Source: Actinomycetota bacterium (GTDB lineage: Bacteria > Actinomycetota > Actinomycetes > S36-B12 > FW305-bin1). From it: a DNA stretch of 64,000 bases. The stretch covers positions 1-64,000 of the forward strand of contig SCTR01000010.1 in NCBI GenBank assembly GCA_004297305.1, read 5' to 3'. Below are positions 8,421-17,059 of the stretch, piece after piece (the stretch's first letter is position 1; each line of letters opens with the position of its first letter). Both the position numbers and the translations under genes were made by a program. The notes beneath the pieces are model-generated. The model did not search any database. It was given only the letters and a program-made list of their open reading frames with translations, and had not been told where the DNA came from.

Positions 8421-10073
8421 TCAGCCGGTGGCGCACACGGTAACCGCGGCTGTGCTGGAGTTCCGGAGTTCCGCGGGCGGAACACCGGGCCGGACCGGTG
8501 CCACAACGGTGGCGCCGGTCAACGTCACGACCCGTGTCGGCCCGGCCGCCGAACCCACCGGTGCCAGCTGCACGGTGGCGCCGCTGGGTCCGGTGACCAG
8601 GTAGCGAATAGACGGGTCGAGCGGGCGGGAACCGCTGGGGGTGACCGATGCGCAGTCGCGCGAGGCGGGATTCGGCGACGGCGCCGGCGACGCAGCCCAG
8701 CCAAGGTTGACCCGGGCCTGGGCGCGGGCGTCGTTGCGGACCGGCGCGGTGGACAGGTAACCGGCTGCGACGTAGCGGGCCAGCGCAGTTGCGGTCAGGT
8801 CGGGGGCGTACGCCGGTTCCGGCCGACCCGTGCCGGCCGCGACCGCGGTACCCACTTCGGCCGCCGCCGCACGCACGACGTCCTCGGTCGCCGATTTCAG
8901 CCGGGCATCCGCCCGCGCCTGCGTCAGCAGCAAGGTCGCGCCGAGCACGGCGAACGTCCCCACCAGCACCGCCGCGCTCCACTTTCCCGGCGTGACCGGG
9001 CGCAGGTCCGCCCGGCGCGCCCGGTCCAGTACGCCGGCCAGCAGCAGCGCCCAGACCGGGGCGATCAGGGCCATCGCGATATAGGCGTAGCGACCCGATT
9101 CCGCTTGCGCCGGACCGAGTGCGAGCCGGCCGTACCCGGTCACCAGGAAGAACAGGACGATGGCGCCCAGCAGCGTCCAGGCCAGTGACGCGGCCCGCCG
9201 CCGGGTGGCCAGCACGAGAACGCCGACCACGGTGACACCGAGGACCACGTAGCCGAGTTCGGGACTGTGCAACGTACTGCGCAGCGGTGCGGAGAAACCG
9301 GCCCAGACGTACTGCGGTACGTGCTCGAGGTAGTCCCAGATGTTCTTCGCGCTGTACAGCCGGGCATGGACCGGATCGAAGACGACCCGGGCGATCCCCC
9401 ACTGCAGCACCGGGATCGCGATCGTCACCGCCGCCGGCCACCACTGCCGGCGCAGCACCATGTACACGGCCAGCGCCACCGCGAGGGGGAGGTAGACCAG
9501 CGAACTCAGCGCGCCGACCACGGCGAATCCGGCGGCCAGCAGTGTCCGCGCCAGGACCGAACCGGGCAGCCGGGAACTGTCGGTCAGCGCGATCCAGCCC
9601 AGGACCAGCGCGACCGGCAGGATGAACTGCGACTGCCCCGCCCACATGAGGTTCTCGGTGCCGGCACCCATGAACAGGATCGGGACGGCGCACAACGCAG
9701 CCAGCCACGGCCGCCTGGTCACTCGCCGCGCGATCACCAGGACGGAGGCGGCCACCACGAGATTCAGTACGACGACTGGGAGCCCGTACAGCACGTAGTG
9801 GTTCATCCCGTCGACGTGCAGCACACCCTGGAACCACAGCCTGGTCCACACGATGGTGTGCTCGTTGTGCGGCGTGAACAACCACGTCAGGAACGATCGG
9901 CCCGGCGCCTCGACGTCAGGATCCAGGTAGGCCCATTCGTCGTAGAAGAACCACTGCTTCGACAGCAGGACCAGGTGGACCACCGCGGCGACGGCGAACA
10001 GCCCGATGACGGTGGGCCGATAGCCGTACGGCGCTCGAACCGATCGGGTGTCGGCGCTGACCGCGGCAGCCAC
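8421..10073 (-). CDS. Polytopic membrane protein, GT-C glycosyltransferase-like
   Basis: A 550-residue membrane protein with about ten hydrophobic segments in its first 380 residues and a periplasmic C-terminal domain of about 170. The first outer loop has WFFYDEWAYLDPD (residues ~42-54), where the acidic residues sit as in GT-C enzymes that use polyprenyl-phosphate sugars. The first helix is preceded by a short basic N-terminus. GTG start, 7 bp after the epimerase stop, so it is probably cotranscribed. It could add a sugar outside the membrane or polymerise the glycan. Sequence alone does not settle which, and no named family was recognised with certainty. Confidence 0.65.
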   Translation of the reverse strand: MAAAVSADTRSVRAPYGYRPTVIGLFAVAAVVHLVLLSKQWFFYDEWAYLDPDVEAPGRSFLTWLFTPHNEHTIVWTRLWFQGVLHVDGMNHYVLYGLPVVVLNLVVAASVLVIARRVTRRPWLAALCAVPILFMGAGTENLMWAGQSQFILPVALVLGWIALTDSSRLPGSVLARTLLAAGFAVVGALSSLVYLPLAVALAVYMVLRRQWWPAAVTIAIPVLQWGIARVVFDPVHARLYSAKNIWDYLEHVPQYVWAGFSAPLRSTLHSPELGYVVLGVTVVGVLVLATRRRAASLAWTLLGAIVLFFLVTGYGRLALGPAQAESGRYAYIAMALIAPVWALLLAGVLDRARRADLRPVTPGKWSAAVLVGTFAVLGATLLLTQARADARLKSATEDVVRAAAAEVGTAVAAGTGRPEPAYAPDLTATALARYVAAGYLSTAPVRNDARAQARVNLGWAASPAPSPNPASRDCASVTPSGSRPLDPSIRYLVTGPSGATVQLAPVGSAAGPTRVVTLTGATVVAPVRPGVPPAELRNSSTAAVTVCATG

Positions 10074-10080
10074 CGGCCGG

Positions 10081-11106
10081 TCAGATGGTGCCGTCGGCGA
10101 CGGCCTGCTCGATCCACGGGATGACCTCGTCCAGCATCTGGTCGAGAGTCGTCGTGGCCTCGAAGCCGAGCACGTCGCGTGCCTTGTCCGTGGCCGGGAT
10201 CCGCTTGGCCACGTCGTAGGTGAACGGCTCGTCGCTGGTGAGCCGCAGCGGCACGTCCGGGCCCTTGATCTTGCGCCAGATCACCTCGGCGAGTTCCCGC
10301 ACGTCGGTGGCGACCGGGGTCGACAGGTTGAAGTCGTTGTTCTCGGCCGCCGGGTGCTCCATCGCGGTGACGATGCCGCGCGCGAGGTCGCCGCCGTAGG
10401 TGTAGCAGCGGATCTGGCTGCCGTCGCCCAGGATGTGCAGCGGGTCCTGACCCTTGAGGACCTTCTGGACCAGGTCCGGCACCACGTGGCTCATCGCGAG
10501 TTCGACGTTGCCGGACTTGATCTCGACATCCCCGAGCGCGCGGCGCTCCCCGACACCGACACAGTTGAACGGCCGCACGATGGTGAACGGCAGGTGGTAC
10601 TGGTCCCACGCCGCGTGCGCGAAGTACTCGACGGCCAGCTTCTGGAAACCGTACGAGGACAGCGGCGGCGGGACCGCCCGCTCGTCGCCTTCGACCGACG
10701 GCCAGCGCTCGGTGGACTCGAAGACCATCGAGGAGGACAGGTAGGTGACCTTCTGCAGATTGCCGTCGCGGTGCGCGGCGATGGCGGCGTCGCACGTCGA
10801 GGCGATGATGCGCTCGTTGGTGGCCAGCAGGTCGTAGGCGTAGGTGTGGAAGTACGAGATCCCACCGATGAGCGCCGCGCCGGCGATCAGATGGTCGCAG
10901 TCGCTGAGCAACTTCGTCATGAGGTCGACGTCGCGTGCGTCGCCCTCGACGAACTGGTAGTCAGGGTGGCTGTCGTAGCTTCGCGCGACCGGCCCGTACT
11001 TGCTGTAGTTGTCCACGCCGACGACCTGGTGGCCGCGGTTCAGCAGTTCCTCGACCACGTAACCGCCGATGAAGCCAGCCGAGCCGGTGATGAGTACCTT
11101 TGCCAT
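10081..11106 (-). CDS. NAD-dependent epimerase/dehydratase (nucleotide-sugar)
   Basis: A 341-residue extended short-chain dehydrogenase. The NAD-binding glycine motif is GSAGFIGG at 8-15, with a catalytic serine in the SSS stretch at 124-126 and YxxxK as Y152-GFQ-K156. It would epimerise or dehydrate a nucleotide-bound hexose in the cytoplasm, feeding the glycosyltransferases. It resembles UDP-glucose 4-epimerase/GDP-mannose dehydratase relatives, but the substrate cannot be read from the sequence. GGAGAA precedes the ATG. The gene lies 66 bp downstream of the glycosyltransferase at 11173-11919 on the same strand. Confidence 0.8.
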   Translation of the reverse strand: MAKVLITGSAGFIGGYVVEELLNRGHQVVGVDNYSKYGPVARSYDSHPDYQFVEGDARDVDLMTKLLSDCDHLIAGAALIGGISYFHTYAYDLLATNERIIASTCDAAIAAHRDGNLQKVTYLSSSMVFESTERWPSVEGDERAVPPPLSSYGFQKLAVEYFAHAAWDQYHLPFTIVRPFNCVGVGERRALGDVEIKSGNVELAMSHVVPDLVQKVLKGQDPLHILGDGSQIRCYTYGGDLARGIVTAMEHPAAENNDFNLSTPVATDVRELAEVIWRKIKGPDVPLRLTSDEPFTYDVAKRIPATDKARDVLGFEATTTLDQMLDEVIPWIEQAVADGTI

Positions 11107-11172
11107 GAGTGAGCTTCTCCAGGGTGACGATCTTCGAGGACGGGGACTGCAGACGGGGGGGTACGAAACGGA

Positions 11173-11919
11173 CTACTCGATCGGGGCGGTCCGCGCCTTC
11201 AGTTCGGCCAGCGTGAGCCGCGGTCCGAACGAGAACCGGTACCAGCGCAGGTAGCGCGGGATCCACTCGACGGTCTTGAAGTTCGACTCACCGGCGTGGC
11301 GTTCCAGCCAGATCGTGGGAATCTCCGCCACCGGCAGACCCAGCCGCCGGGCCTTCGCGGTCAATTCGATCCCGATCTCGAACCCGTCACGGGAATCGAT
11401 CCCGACGTCGCGGACGAACTGGGTCGAATAGGCCTTGAACGAGTTCGTCGCGTCCCGGGTCCCGACCCCGGCAAGCAACCGCAGGCTCATTCCCGCGCCC
11501 CGCGACAGCAGACTCTTGACGAACGGCCCGCCGACCTGCTGGCCACCGGGCATGTACCGGGACGCGGCGGCGATCACGACGCCGCGCTCGACCAGGCGCA
11601 CCAGTTCGTCGATCTGGCGAGGATCGTCGGACCCGTCGGCCATGGTGACCACGGCGACCGGCGCGCTGGCCCGGTCGATACCGAACCGGATGGCGTTGGC
11701 CGGGCCACGGCCATACGTGTTGACCACGACCTGGAATCGCGGGTCGTCCAGCGACAGCTTCTCCACCACCGGCACCGTCGAGTCCGCCGGATCGTCGACG
11801 ACGACCAGGCATTCGAACGGCAGTTCCACCGATTCGGCGAACCGCGCCAGGATCGGCTCGACGGCGTCGCCCTCCATGTAGGCGGGCACGACGACGGTGA
11901 CCCGAGGCGCCCCGCTCAT
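11173..11919 (-). CDS. Polyprenol-phosphate glycosyltransferase (GT2, DPM1-like)
   Basis: A 248-residue GT2 enzyme starting at MSGAPRVTVVVPAYMEG. It has VDDPADST at 41-48 and MADGSDDP at 93-100 as the metal/nucleotide-binding acidic motifs, and ASRYMPGG in the middle. This layout matches dolichol/polyprenol-phosphate mannosyl- or glucosyltransferases, which load a sugar onto undecaprenyl or decaprenyl phosphate for use outside the cell. No C-terminal membrane helices are present. The ATG overlaps the dehydrogenase stop as ATGA, and the longer open frame upstream lies inside that gene and is rejected. Membrane GT-C-like proteins in this locus could use its product. Confidence 0.85.
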   Translation of the reverse strand: MSGAPRVTVVVPAYMEGDAVEPILARFAESVELPFECLVVVDDPADSTVPVVEKLSLDDPRFQVVVNTYGRGPANAIRFGIDRASAPVAVVTMADGSDDPRQIDELVRLVERGVVIAAASRYMPGGQQVGGPFVKSLLSRGAGMSLRLLAGVGTRDATNSFKAYSTQFVRDVGIDSRDGFEIGIELTAKARRLGLPVAEIPTIWLERHAGESNFKTVEWIPRYLRWYRFSFGPRLTLAELKARTAPIE

Positions 11920-13097
11920 ACCCGGACGCCCTCGCCGCGCAGATTCCACACGTCGACGACCGGCACGGACACCGCCAGGTCGCGGTACTCCTCGTGCGGC
12001 GTCCCGATGATGAGGACGTCGGACTCGGCCAGCACGCGCTCCAGCGGCACCAACCGGTCGTCGTCGACCAGCGGATCCGTACACAGCACGGCTGCGGCGC
12101 GGAAGGCCAGGATCTTGCGGAGCTTGTACGACAGGCTCGCGCGCGGGTCGTCGGTGCCCGGCTTGAACGACATACCGAGAATGCCCACGGTGGTCGACCG
12201 CAGATCGACCATCCGTTCCAGCCGCTTCACCAGGTAGAGCGGCAGTCCCTCGTTCACCATCATGGCGGCGTGGCCCAGCGCGAAGCGGTTGTCCTCGAAC
12301 GCCGCCAACTGCAACGTGTCCTTGAGCAGGCACGGGCCCGCGGCGAAACCGGCCCCCGGCATGTCGGACGCGCGCGGGTAGTCCTGGGCCAGCGCCTGGC
12401 GGACCCGGTCGAAGTCGACGCCGACATCGTTGGCCATCATGTAGAACTGGTTGGCAGCGGCAAACTTCACGTACCGCCAGACGTTGGTGAACAGTTTGGC
12501 GAGTTCGGCTTCTTCGGGCGACGTGACCACGATGCTCGGTGAAAGAACCTTGAACAGCGCCCCGGCCCGTTCCGCGGTCGCGTCGTCGTCGCTGCCGACG
12601 ATCTGCGGCAGCGTGAACAACTCGGTCATCGCCCGGCCCTGCGCGATGCGCTCGGGGCAGAACGCGACCTGGATCCCCGGCACTTCCTCGTCGAGGAACT
12701 TGATCACCTGGCGCGTCACGCCGGGGTAGACGGTGCTGCGAAGGACCAGTAGCTGGTTCGGCCGCAGCGAGGGGACCAGTTGCCGGACCGCCGCGATGAC
12801 CGCGTCCGGGTCGGGGTTGAGGTGCTCGTCCACCGGGGTGCCGACGACCACCACGACGGTGTCGGCGTCGGCGATGACCGAGGGATCCGCGGTGATCGAG
12901 AACCGGTTGTCGGCCAACACCCGAGCCAGCACCGGTTCGGCACCGTCCTCGCTGAACGGCATCTGCCCCGCGGACACTCGCGCCACCGTGTCCGCGTTGA
13001 TGTCGTAGGACACGGTGCGCAGCCCGCGATCAGCGAAGGCCAGGGCCAGCGGCAGTCCGACGTGACCACCTCCGCCCACGACGACCACGTCGAGCAT
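11916..13097 (-). CDS. Nucleotide-sugar (UDP-hexose) 6-dehydrogenase
   Basis: A 393-residue UDP-glucose/UDP-N-acetyl-hexosamine dehydrogenase, oxidising C6 of the sugar twice with NAD to give a uronic acid. It shows the Rossmann motif GGGGHVG (8-14), then VVVVVGTPVDE (~90-100), the CPERIAQGRA segment and the catalytic cysteine C256 in GPCLLKD, with LGMSFKPGTDDPR in the C-terminal UDP-binding domain. Family length is about 400-430, so it is complete. The ATG at 13097 is chosen for its GAGGGG site rather than an upstream in-frame start. It heads the minus-strand run, coupled by ATGA to a glycosyltransferase. Which UDP-sugar it oxidises is uncertain. Confidence 0.85.
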   Translation of the reverse strand: MLDVVVVGGGGHVGLPLALAFADRGLRTVSYDINADTVARVSAGQMPFSEDGAEPVLARVLADNRFSITADPSVIADADTVVVVVGTPVDEHLNPDPDAVIAAVRQLVPSLRPNQLLVLRSTVYPGVTRQVIKFLDEEVPGIQVAFCPERIAQGRAMTELFTLPQIVGSDDDATAERAGALFKVLSPSIVVTSPEEAELAKLFTNVWRYVKFAAANQFYMMANDVGVDFDRVRQALAQDYPRASDMPGAGFAAGPCLLKDTLQLAAFEDNRFALGHAAMMVNEGLPLYLVKRLERMVDLRSTTVGILGMSFKPGTDDPRASLSYKLRKILAFRAAAVLCTDPLVDDDRLVPLERVLAESDVLIIGTPHEEYRDLAVSVPVVDVWNLRGEGVRV

Positions 13098-13157
13098 GCG
13101 GCACCCCTCGTCTGCGCTACGGCTTCGCCGTCCTGTCCCGGCCCCGAACGGGTGCAC

Positions 13158-13208
13158 AGACTACCGGCGAGCGCGCCGCATCCCGACCGCGACGCGGCGG
13201 TGTACGGT
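13158..13208. promoter_or_regulatory. Divergent -10 candidates
   Basis: The space between the dehydrogenase (minus) and the membrane protein (plus) holds TAGTCT on the minus strand (complement of 13158-13163) and TACGGT on the plus strand (13203-13208). Both are TANNNT-type -10 boxes. The -35 regions are weak, so these are suggestions only. Confidence 0.3.
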
Positions 13209-13282
13209 CCCGTTCGAGCCAGCGACCGAGGGCGGGTCCACACCGGCCACTCTGGAGTCATCCCGCCCCTGGAGTTCCGCAC

Positions 13283-14611
13283 ATGCCCCAGTTGAGCGCG
13301 CCGGCCGGCACGGCCACCGCGGCCGCTCGCCGTACCGACGTGGCCGCTCGGCGTACCGACGTGGCCGTCGTCGTCGCGATCGTGTCGGGGTTGACCGCCG
13401 GGCTGGCCCTGATCCGGTTCGCGCTGACCGCGCCACCCGGCCGCACCGTGTGGGCCGAAGACGGTTCGCTGTTCCTGCACTGCCAGTGGCAGGAGGGCCT
13501 GGGCGGCTGTCTTACCGAGCGGGTGCAGGGCTACCTGAACGTGACAGCGCGGCTGCTCGCGGTCCCCGCGAGCTGGGTCGATCCGAGCCGGGCGGGTATC
13601 GCGCTGGCCGCGCTGACCGCGGTCGCCGTCGGCCTGGTCGGCGGCTTCGCCGCTCGGCAGGCGCTGCGAGCCGGCCTGCCGACCGCGGTCGCTGTCACGG
13701 CCGGACTGCTGCCGGCGGTCATCCCCGGGTTCCGCGGCGAGGTGGCGCTGTCACTGGCCAACATCCAGTGGTTCCTGCCGTACGCCGCGTTCTGGGCGGT
13801 CGTCCCGGTCTGGCGGGACGGACCGTCGCGCTCCCGCGCTGCGCTCGACACCGTTGTGGCCGCGCTCGCTGCCGTCGGCAGCCCCCTAACGATCGCGACC
13901 GTACCGGTGGCACTGGCGCGGATCGTGCGGGTCCGGCACAGCCCTGCCACCCAGCGGCTGCAGCGCGCCGCTCCCGCGCTCGGGCTGCTGGTCGCGGTGA
14001 CGATCCAGGCCAGCGTGTTCCTGCTGCATCGCGGCGAACGGACGATCCCCCCGATGCCGCCCGAGGGATGGGGGCTGCTCACCGACTTCCGCGGCGCGCT
14101 GGCGGCCGCGGTGGCGTGGACGGATCATCCCGACCCCGTCGGCTGGGTGACCGGGGTGACGATCGTGGCCGCCGTCGCCGTGGTGGCGCTGTCCCTCGCG
14201 CCGCTGCTGGTCGCCGGCTGCGATCCGGCGCAGCGGATCGTGGCCGTGTCGGCGCTGCTCACGTCGCTGGCCACGTACGTCGTCACGGTCGCGGCCAACG
14301 GCCACGCGTCGCGCTACTTCTACGCCGCGAGCGTGTTCGTGGCACTCGCGGTCGTGATGGGGGTCGCCTGCCTGATACGAGCCGGCGGTGCCCGTCGAGC
14401 GCTCGGCGTCGGCGTTGCCACGGTCCTCGTGGTGGCATGGCTCGTGCGGTTCCCCATCGAGCCGTACCGGGTCGCCGGGCCGGCCTGGGTGGCCGAGGTG
14501 CGCACGGCCCAGGCGACCTGCGCGGTCGACCAGCGCGGGACCGGGACGATCAACATCGCCCCCGGCGGCAGCTGGTCGGTCACGGTGCCGTGCTGGGTGC
14601 TCGCGCGATGA
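13283..14611 (+). CDS. Polytopic membrane protein of unknown function (GT-C-like)
   Basis: A 442-residue protein with about ten transmembrane stretches. The N-terminus contains an exact small duplication, RRTDVA twice (residues ~16-28), encoded by a near-perfect 18-bp repeat around 13330-13365. The first long loop has WAEDGSLFLH (residues ~55-64), with acidic residues placed as in GT-C enzymes. The C-terminal ~50 residues form a small outer domain with two cysteines. GGAG lies about 10 nt before the ATG. It is divergent from the nucleotide-sugar dehydrogenase and sits among glycan genes, which suggests a sugar transfer or transport role. No family could be named. Confidence 0.6.
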   Translation: MPQLSAPAGTATAAARRTDVAARRTDVAVVVAIVSGLTAGLALIRFALTAPPGRTVWAEDGSLFLHCQWQEGLGGCLTERVQGYLNVTARLLAVPASWVDPSRAGIALAALTAVAVGLVGGFAARQALRAGLPTAVAVTAGLLPAVIPGFRGEVALSLANIQWFLPYAAFWAVVPVWRDGPSRSRAALDTVVAALAAVGSPLTIATVPVALARIVRVRHSPATQRLQRAAPALGLLVAVTIQASVFLLHRGERTIPPMPPEGWGLLTDFRGALAAAVAWTDHPDPVGWVTGVTIVAAVAVVALSLAPLLVAGCDPAQRIVAVSALLTSLATYVVTVAANGHASRYFYAASVFVALAVVMGVACLIRAGGARRALGVGVATVLVVAWLVRFPIEPYRVAGPAWVAEVRTAQATCAVDQRGTGTINIAPGGSWSVTVPCWVLAR

Positions 14612-14639
14612 CGCCGGTCTACCGGACGAGCGCGCGCAA

Positions 14640-15614
14640 CTAGCCGGCGGCGAGTTCGGCGTAGGCCCGTTCGGACAGTTCCGCCCGGCTGAGATCAGGA
14701 CCGGGGCCGGCCTTCGACAGCGTCAGGAAGAACTCGAAACCCACGGTGTCGTGGAACGAACGCTCCCGCAGATCGATATAGCCCAGGTGGTAGAGGTCGT
14801 CCAACAACAGCCGGGTGTGGTACGGCGTCAGCACCCAGTTGTGGATGTCCACGTACGTCCCCGCACCTGCCACGGCCATCATCGCCCGCACGCCGTCGAG
14901 ATCGTGAATGCGGCTGAACGGCACGTCGCAGCCGCGCGACCAGGTGATCTGCTGATCCCGGTTCACGGCGTTCATCGCGAAATCCGCAACCGACCCCGGC
15001 GAGTGGATCAGCACCTCGCGCTCGTACGTGTCGATGACCCGGCCGAGCGAGGACCGTTCCCGGAAGTGGTCGAAGCAGTATCGCTTGTCCGGCAACGCAA
15101 GACTGAGCGAACCACCGGGTTCCAACAGCGACGAGCAGTCCTGCAGGAACGAGATCAGGCAGGGCGTGTGCTCCATCACGTGCGACGCGACGATGTAGTC
15201 GAAAGAGGCGTCGATCACGTCGGACAGCCGTTCGCCCTCCACGACGTAGTCGACGTCCTCGACCTTGGCGGTATCGACGCCGAGTTGCTGGTACTTCGCG
15301 ATCAGCCGGCTGGTTTCCAGGTGGTCGACCACCCGGACGTTGTAGCCGTCCCGCTTGGGCAGGATCGGGTTGTGGCTCGGGCCGATCTCCAAGCCCAGCC
15401 CGGCGAGTTCCAGGGACGCGGTGATCAGGTCGATCCGGTTCGGCGCGGGCGGCGCGCCAGCCCCGCCGGCCGTCACTGCGCCGGCCTTGACCGCGGCTGC
15501 AGCGGAACGCCGCGGGCCGGTCTGCCGTATCACCCACCGGGCCCACCCGGTCCGGCCGAACCGGCTCCGCCGAAGGCGCTGCCGTGCGCGACCGCGCACC
15601 GAGGTGTTCGCCAC
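14640..15614 (-). CDS. SAM-dependent methyltransferase
   Basis: A 324-residue protein with a basic, Ala-rich 55-residue N-terminal lead, then a methyltransferase core. The motif I position reads LGLEIGPSHNPILP (~74-87), a variant seen in methyltransferases of polysaccharide clusters. It is followed by ASHVMEHTPCL (the VxEH motif near 148) and LLEPGGSLSLALPDKRYCFDH (~165-185). It likely methylates a sugar or lipid-linked glycan intermediate in the cytoplasm. The GTG start is preceded by TAGGTT then 6 nt, so the mRNA may be leaderless. It converges with the membrane protein gene, 28 bp apart. Confidence 0.75.
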   Translation of the reverse strand: MANTSVRGRARQRLRRSRFGRTGWARWVIRQTGPRRSAAAAVKAGAVTAGGAGAPPAPNRIDLITASLELAGLGLEIGPSHNPILPKRDGYNVRVVDHLETSRLIAKYQQLGVDTAKVEDVDYVVEGERLSDVIDASFDYIVASHVMEHTPCLISFLQDCSSLLEPGGSLSLALPDKRYCFDHFRERSSLGRVIDTYEREVLIHSPGSVADFAMNAVNRDQQITWSRGCDVPFSRIHDLDGVRAMMAVAGAGTYVDIHNWVLTPYHTRLLLDDLYHLGYIDLRERSFHDTVGFEFFLTLSKAGPGPDLSRAELSERAYAELAAG

Positions 15615-15620
15615 GGCGTC

Positions 15621-15626
15621 AACCTA
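15621..15626 (-). promoter_or_regulatory. -10 box, leaderless start of methyltransferase gene
   Basis: TAGGTT on the minus strand, followed by 6 nt and the GTG start, with no ribosome site. This spacing places transcription start at or within a base or two of the start codon. Confidence 0.5.
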
Positions 15627-15728
15627 GCTGCGGGATCGGCCGCTGGGCAGTACCGCGGCAGCGGCGCGACAGCCGGCACGACGGCGGCGTACGGCGAACC
15701 GACAGCGCCGGCTCCTCAGGACGGACGG

Positions 15729-17015
15729 TCACAGGGTGCGATGCGGGATCACCCACGTCGCCAGCACCACGACGTCCGCGGCGAGCAGGGCAACCGGCCA
15801 CAGCCACAGCCCGACGGATCGCCACGGGATCAGCCGCCAGGTGCCCCACACCAGCAGCATCGCCCACGCGCTGACCGCGACCAGCAGGTATCGGCCTTCG
15901 GACTGGGTGTACTGCCGGACCAGCAGGGTCCAGCTGATCAGGCTCCCCAGCGCCGCCAGCACGATCGGGAGTCCACCGCGCAGCCGGTACCGCAGCAGCC
16001 CGACCAGGCTCACCGCCGCCAGGAGCCACAGCGCGAGGTCGAGCCCGTCGGGCAGGCCCAGTTGGTTCCAGCCGCCGCGGTACCAGGTGCTGTGGTAGAG
16101 CACCGGCAGTGCCTGCTGCATCACGGTCACGGACAACTCCGGTGGATTCCGCACCAGACCCGGACCGATCAGGGCGATGAAGTTCTCCGTCGCGGCACGC
16201 GTGGCCAGCAGGTCGCCGTACAGCACCACGTTGCGGACGAACCACCAGCCGCACACCGCGACCGCGACACCGGCGGCGAGGACCGGCGGCCACCACTGCC
16301 GGGCGCGCAGGCTGCGCCACGCCATCGCGCCCAGCAGCAGGATCGCGATCGGCAGGGCGGTGACCTGGGCCAGGACCGCGCAACCGAGCGCGGCGCCGAC
16401 TGCCGCAGCGCGGCCCAGCCCGGGTGCGCGTGCCCAGCGGACCCACAGCAGGACGCCGACGGCGACGAGAGCCTCGACCAGCGCGCTGTTGGTCACCGCG
16501 GCGTTGACCACCACGAATTTCGGCCACAGTCCGACCGTCAATCCGACGGCGACCGCGGCCGCCGTGCGGCCGGTCAGCAGGAGCGCCGTGCCGAAGGCGG
16601 CGAGCACGGCGACCAGCCCGCACGCCACCGAGAGGATCCGCAACTGCCGCAGCCATTCCGCCTGCCGCTGCTGCCGGGCGTTGTAGGTGTGGTCGAGCAG
16701 CTGCGGACGGCCTTCCAGCGGGCCCTCGGCGGGACCGGGCCGGGGATCAGGCCGGAACGCCGGAATGCGCAGTGCCGCCTGCCATCCGGCCAGCAGGTAG
16801 TAGTAGAGCGGACCCTGCTGTGCCTCCACCCCGTTGCCCGGCGTAATCGTGGCGGGCAGACCGGTCCGCAGCACCTGCTGCGCGTGCACCACGTGGTCGG
16901 CCTCGTCGTTGTTCTCCCAGGCCCCGGTGCAGGCCGCGACCGTACCGGTGAGCACCAGATACACCGCAGCCACCAGGGCGGCCGCGCGAACTCGACCGGC
17001 GCGAGTTGCCGACAC
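15729..17015 (-). CDS. Polytopic membrane glycosyltransferase-like protein
   Basis: A 428-residue membrane protein with about ten hydrophobic helices. After the first helix the outer loop reads ENNDEADHVVHAQQV (34-48), the DE-x-x-H pattern of DUF2142/GT39-type membrane glycosyltransferases that use polyprenyl-phosphate donors. GTG at 17015 is chosen because GGAGGG lies about 10 nt upstream. The open frame continues far into rmlD in a different reading and is not used. It follows rmlD by 43 bp on the same strand, so it is likely part of the rml transcription unit. Sugar and acceptor are unknown. Confidence 0.65.
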   Translation of the reverse strand: MSATRAGRVRAAALVAAVYLVLTGTVAACTGAWENNDEADHVVHAQQVLRTGLPATITPGNGVEAQQGPLYYYLLAGWQAALRIPAFRPDPRPGPAEGPLEGRPQLLDHTYNARQQRQAEWLRQLRILSVACGLVAVLAAFGTALLLTGRTAAAVAVGLTVGLWPKFVVVNAAVTNSALVEALVAVGVLLWVRWARAPGLGRAAAVGAALGCAVLAQVTALPIAILLLGAMAWRSLRARQWWPPVLAAGVAVAVCGWWFVRNVVLYGDLLATRAATENFIALIGPGLVRNPPELSVTVMQQALPVLYHSTWYRGGWNQLGLPDGLDLALWLLAAVSLVGLLRYRLRGGLPIVLAALGSLISWTLLVRQYTQSEGRYLLVAVSAWAMLLVWGTWRLIPWRSVGLWLWPVALLAADVVVLATWVIPHRTL

Positions 17016-17040
17016 TCGTGACGCCCTCCCCCTGCGAGGC

Positions 17041-17059
17041 ACCCGGTGGGTGACCGGGT
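17041..17059 (-). terminator. Weak hairpin after rmlD
   Basis: ACCCGGT (17041-17047) pairs with ACCGGGT (17053-17059) around 5 nt, reaching the first base of the rmlD stop. It has seven pairs and no T-run. It may only slow the polymerase before the membrane protein gene. Confidence 0.3.

Noticed and set aside
8342-8506. Longer start for the RgpF-like protein
   Set aside because: The extra 55 residues overlap the upstream membrane protein gene, lack a usable ribosome site and do not resemble the family.
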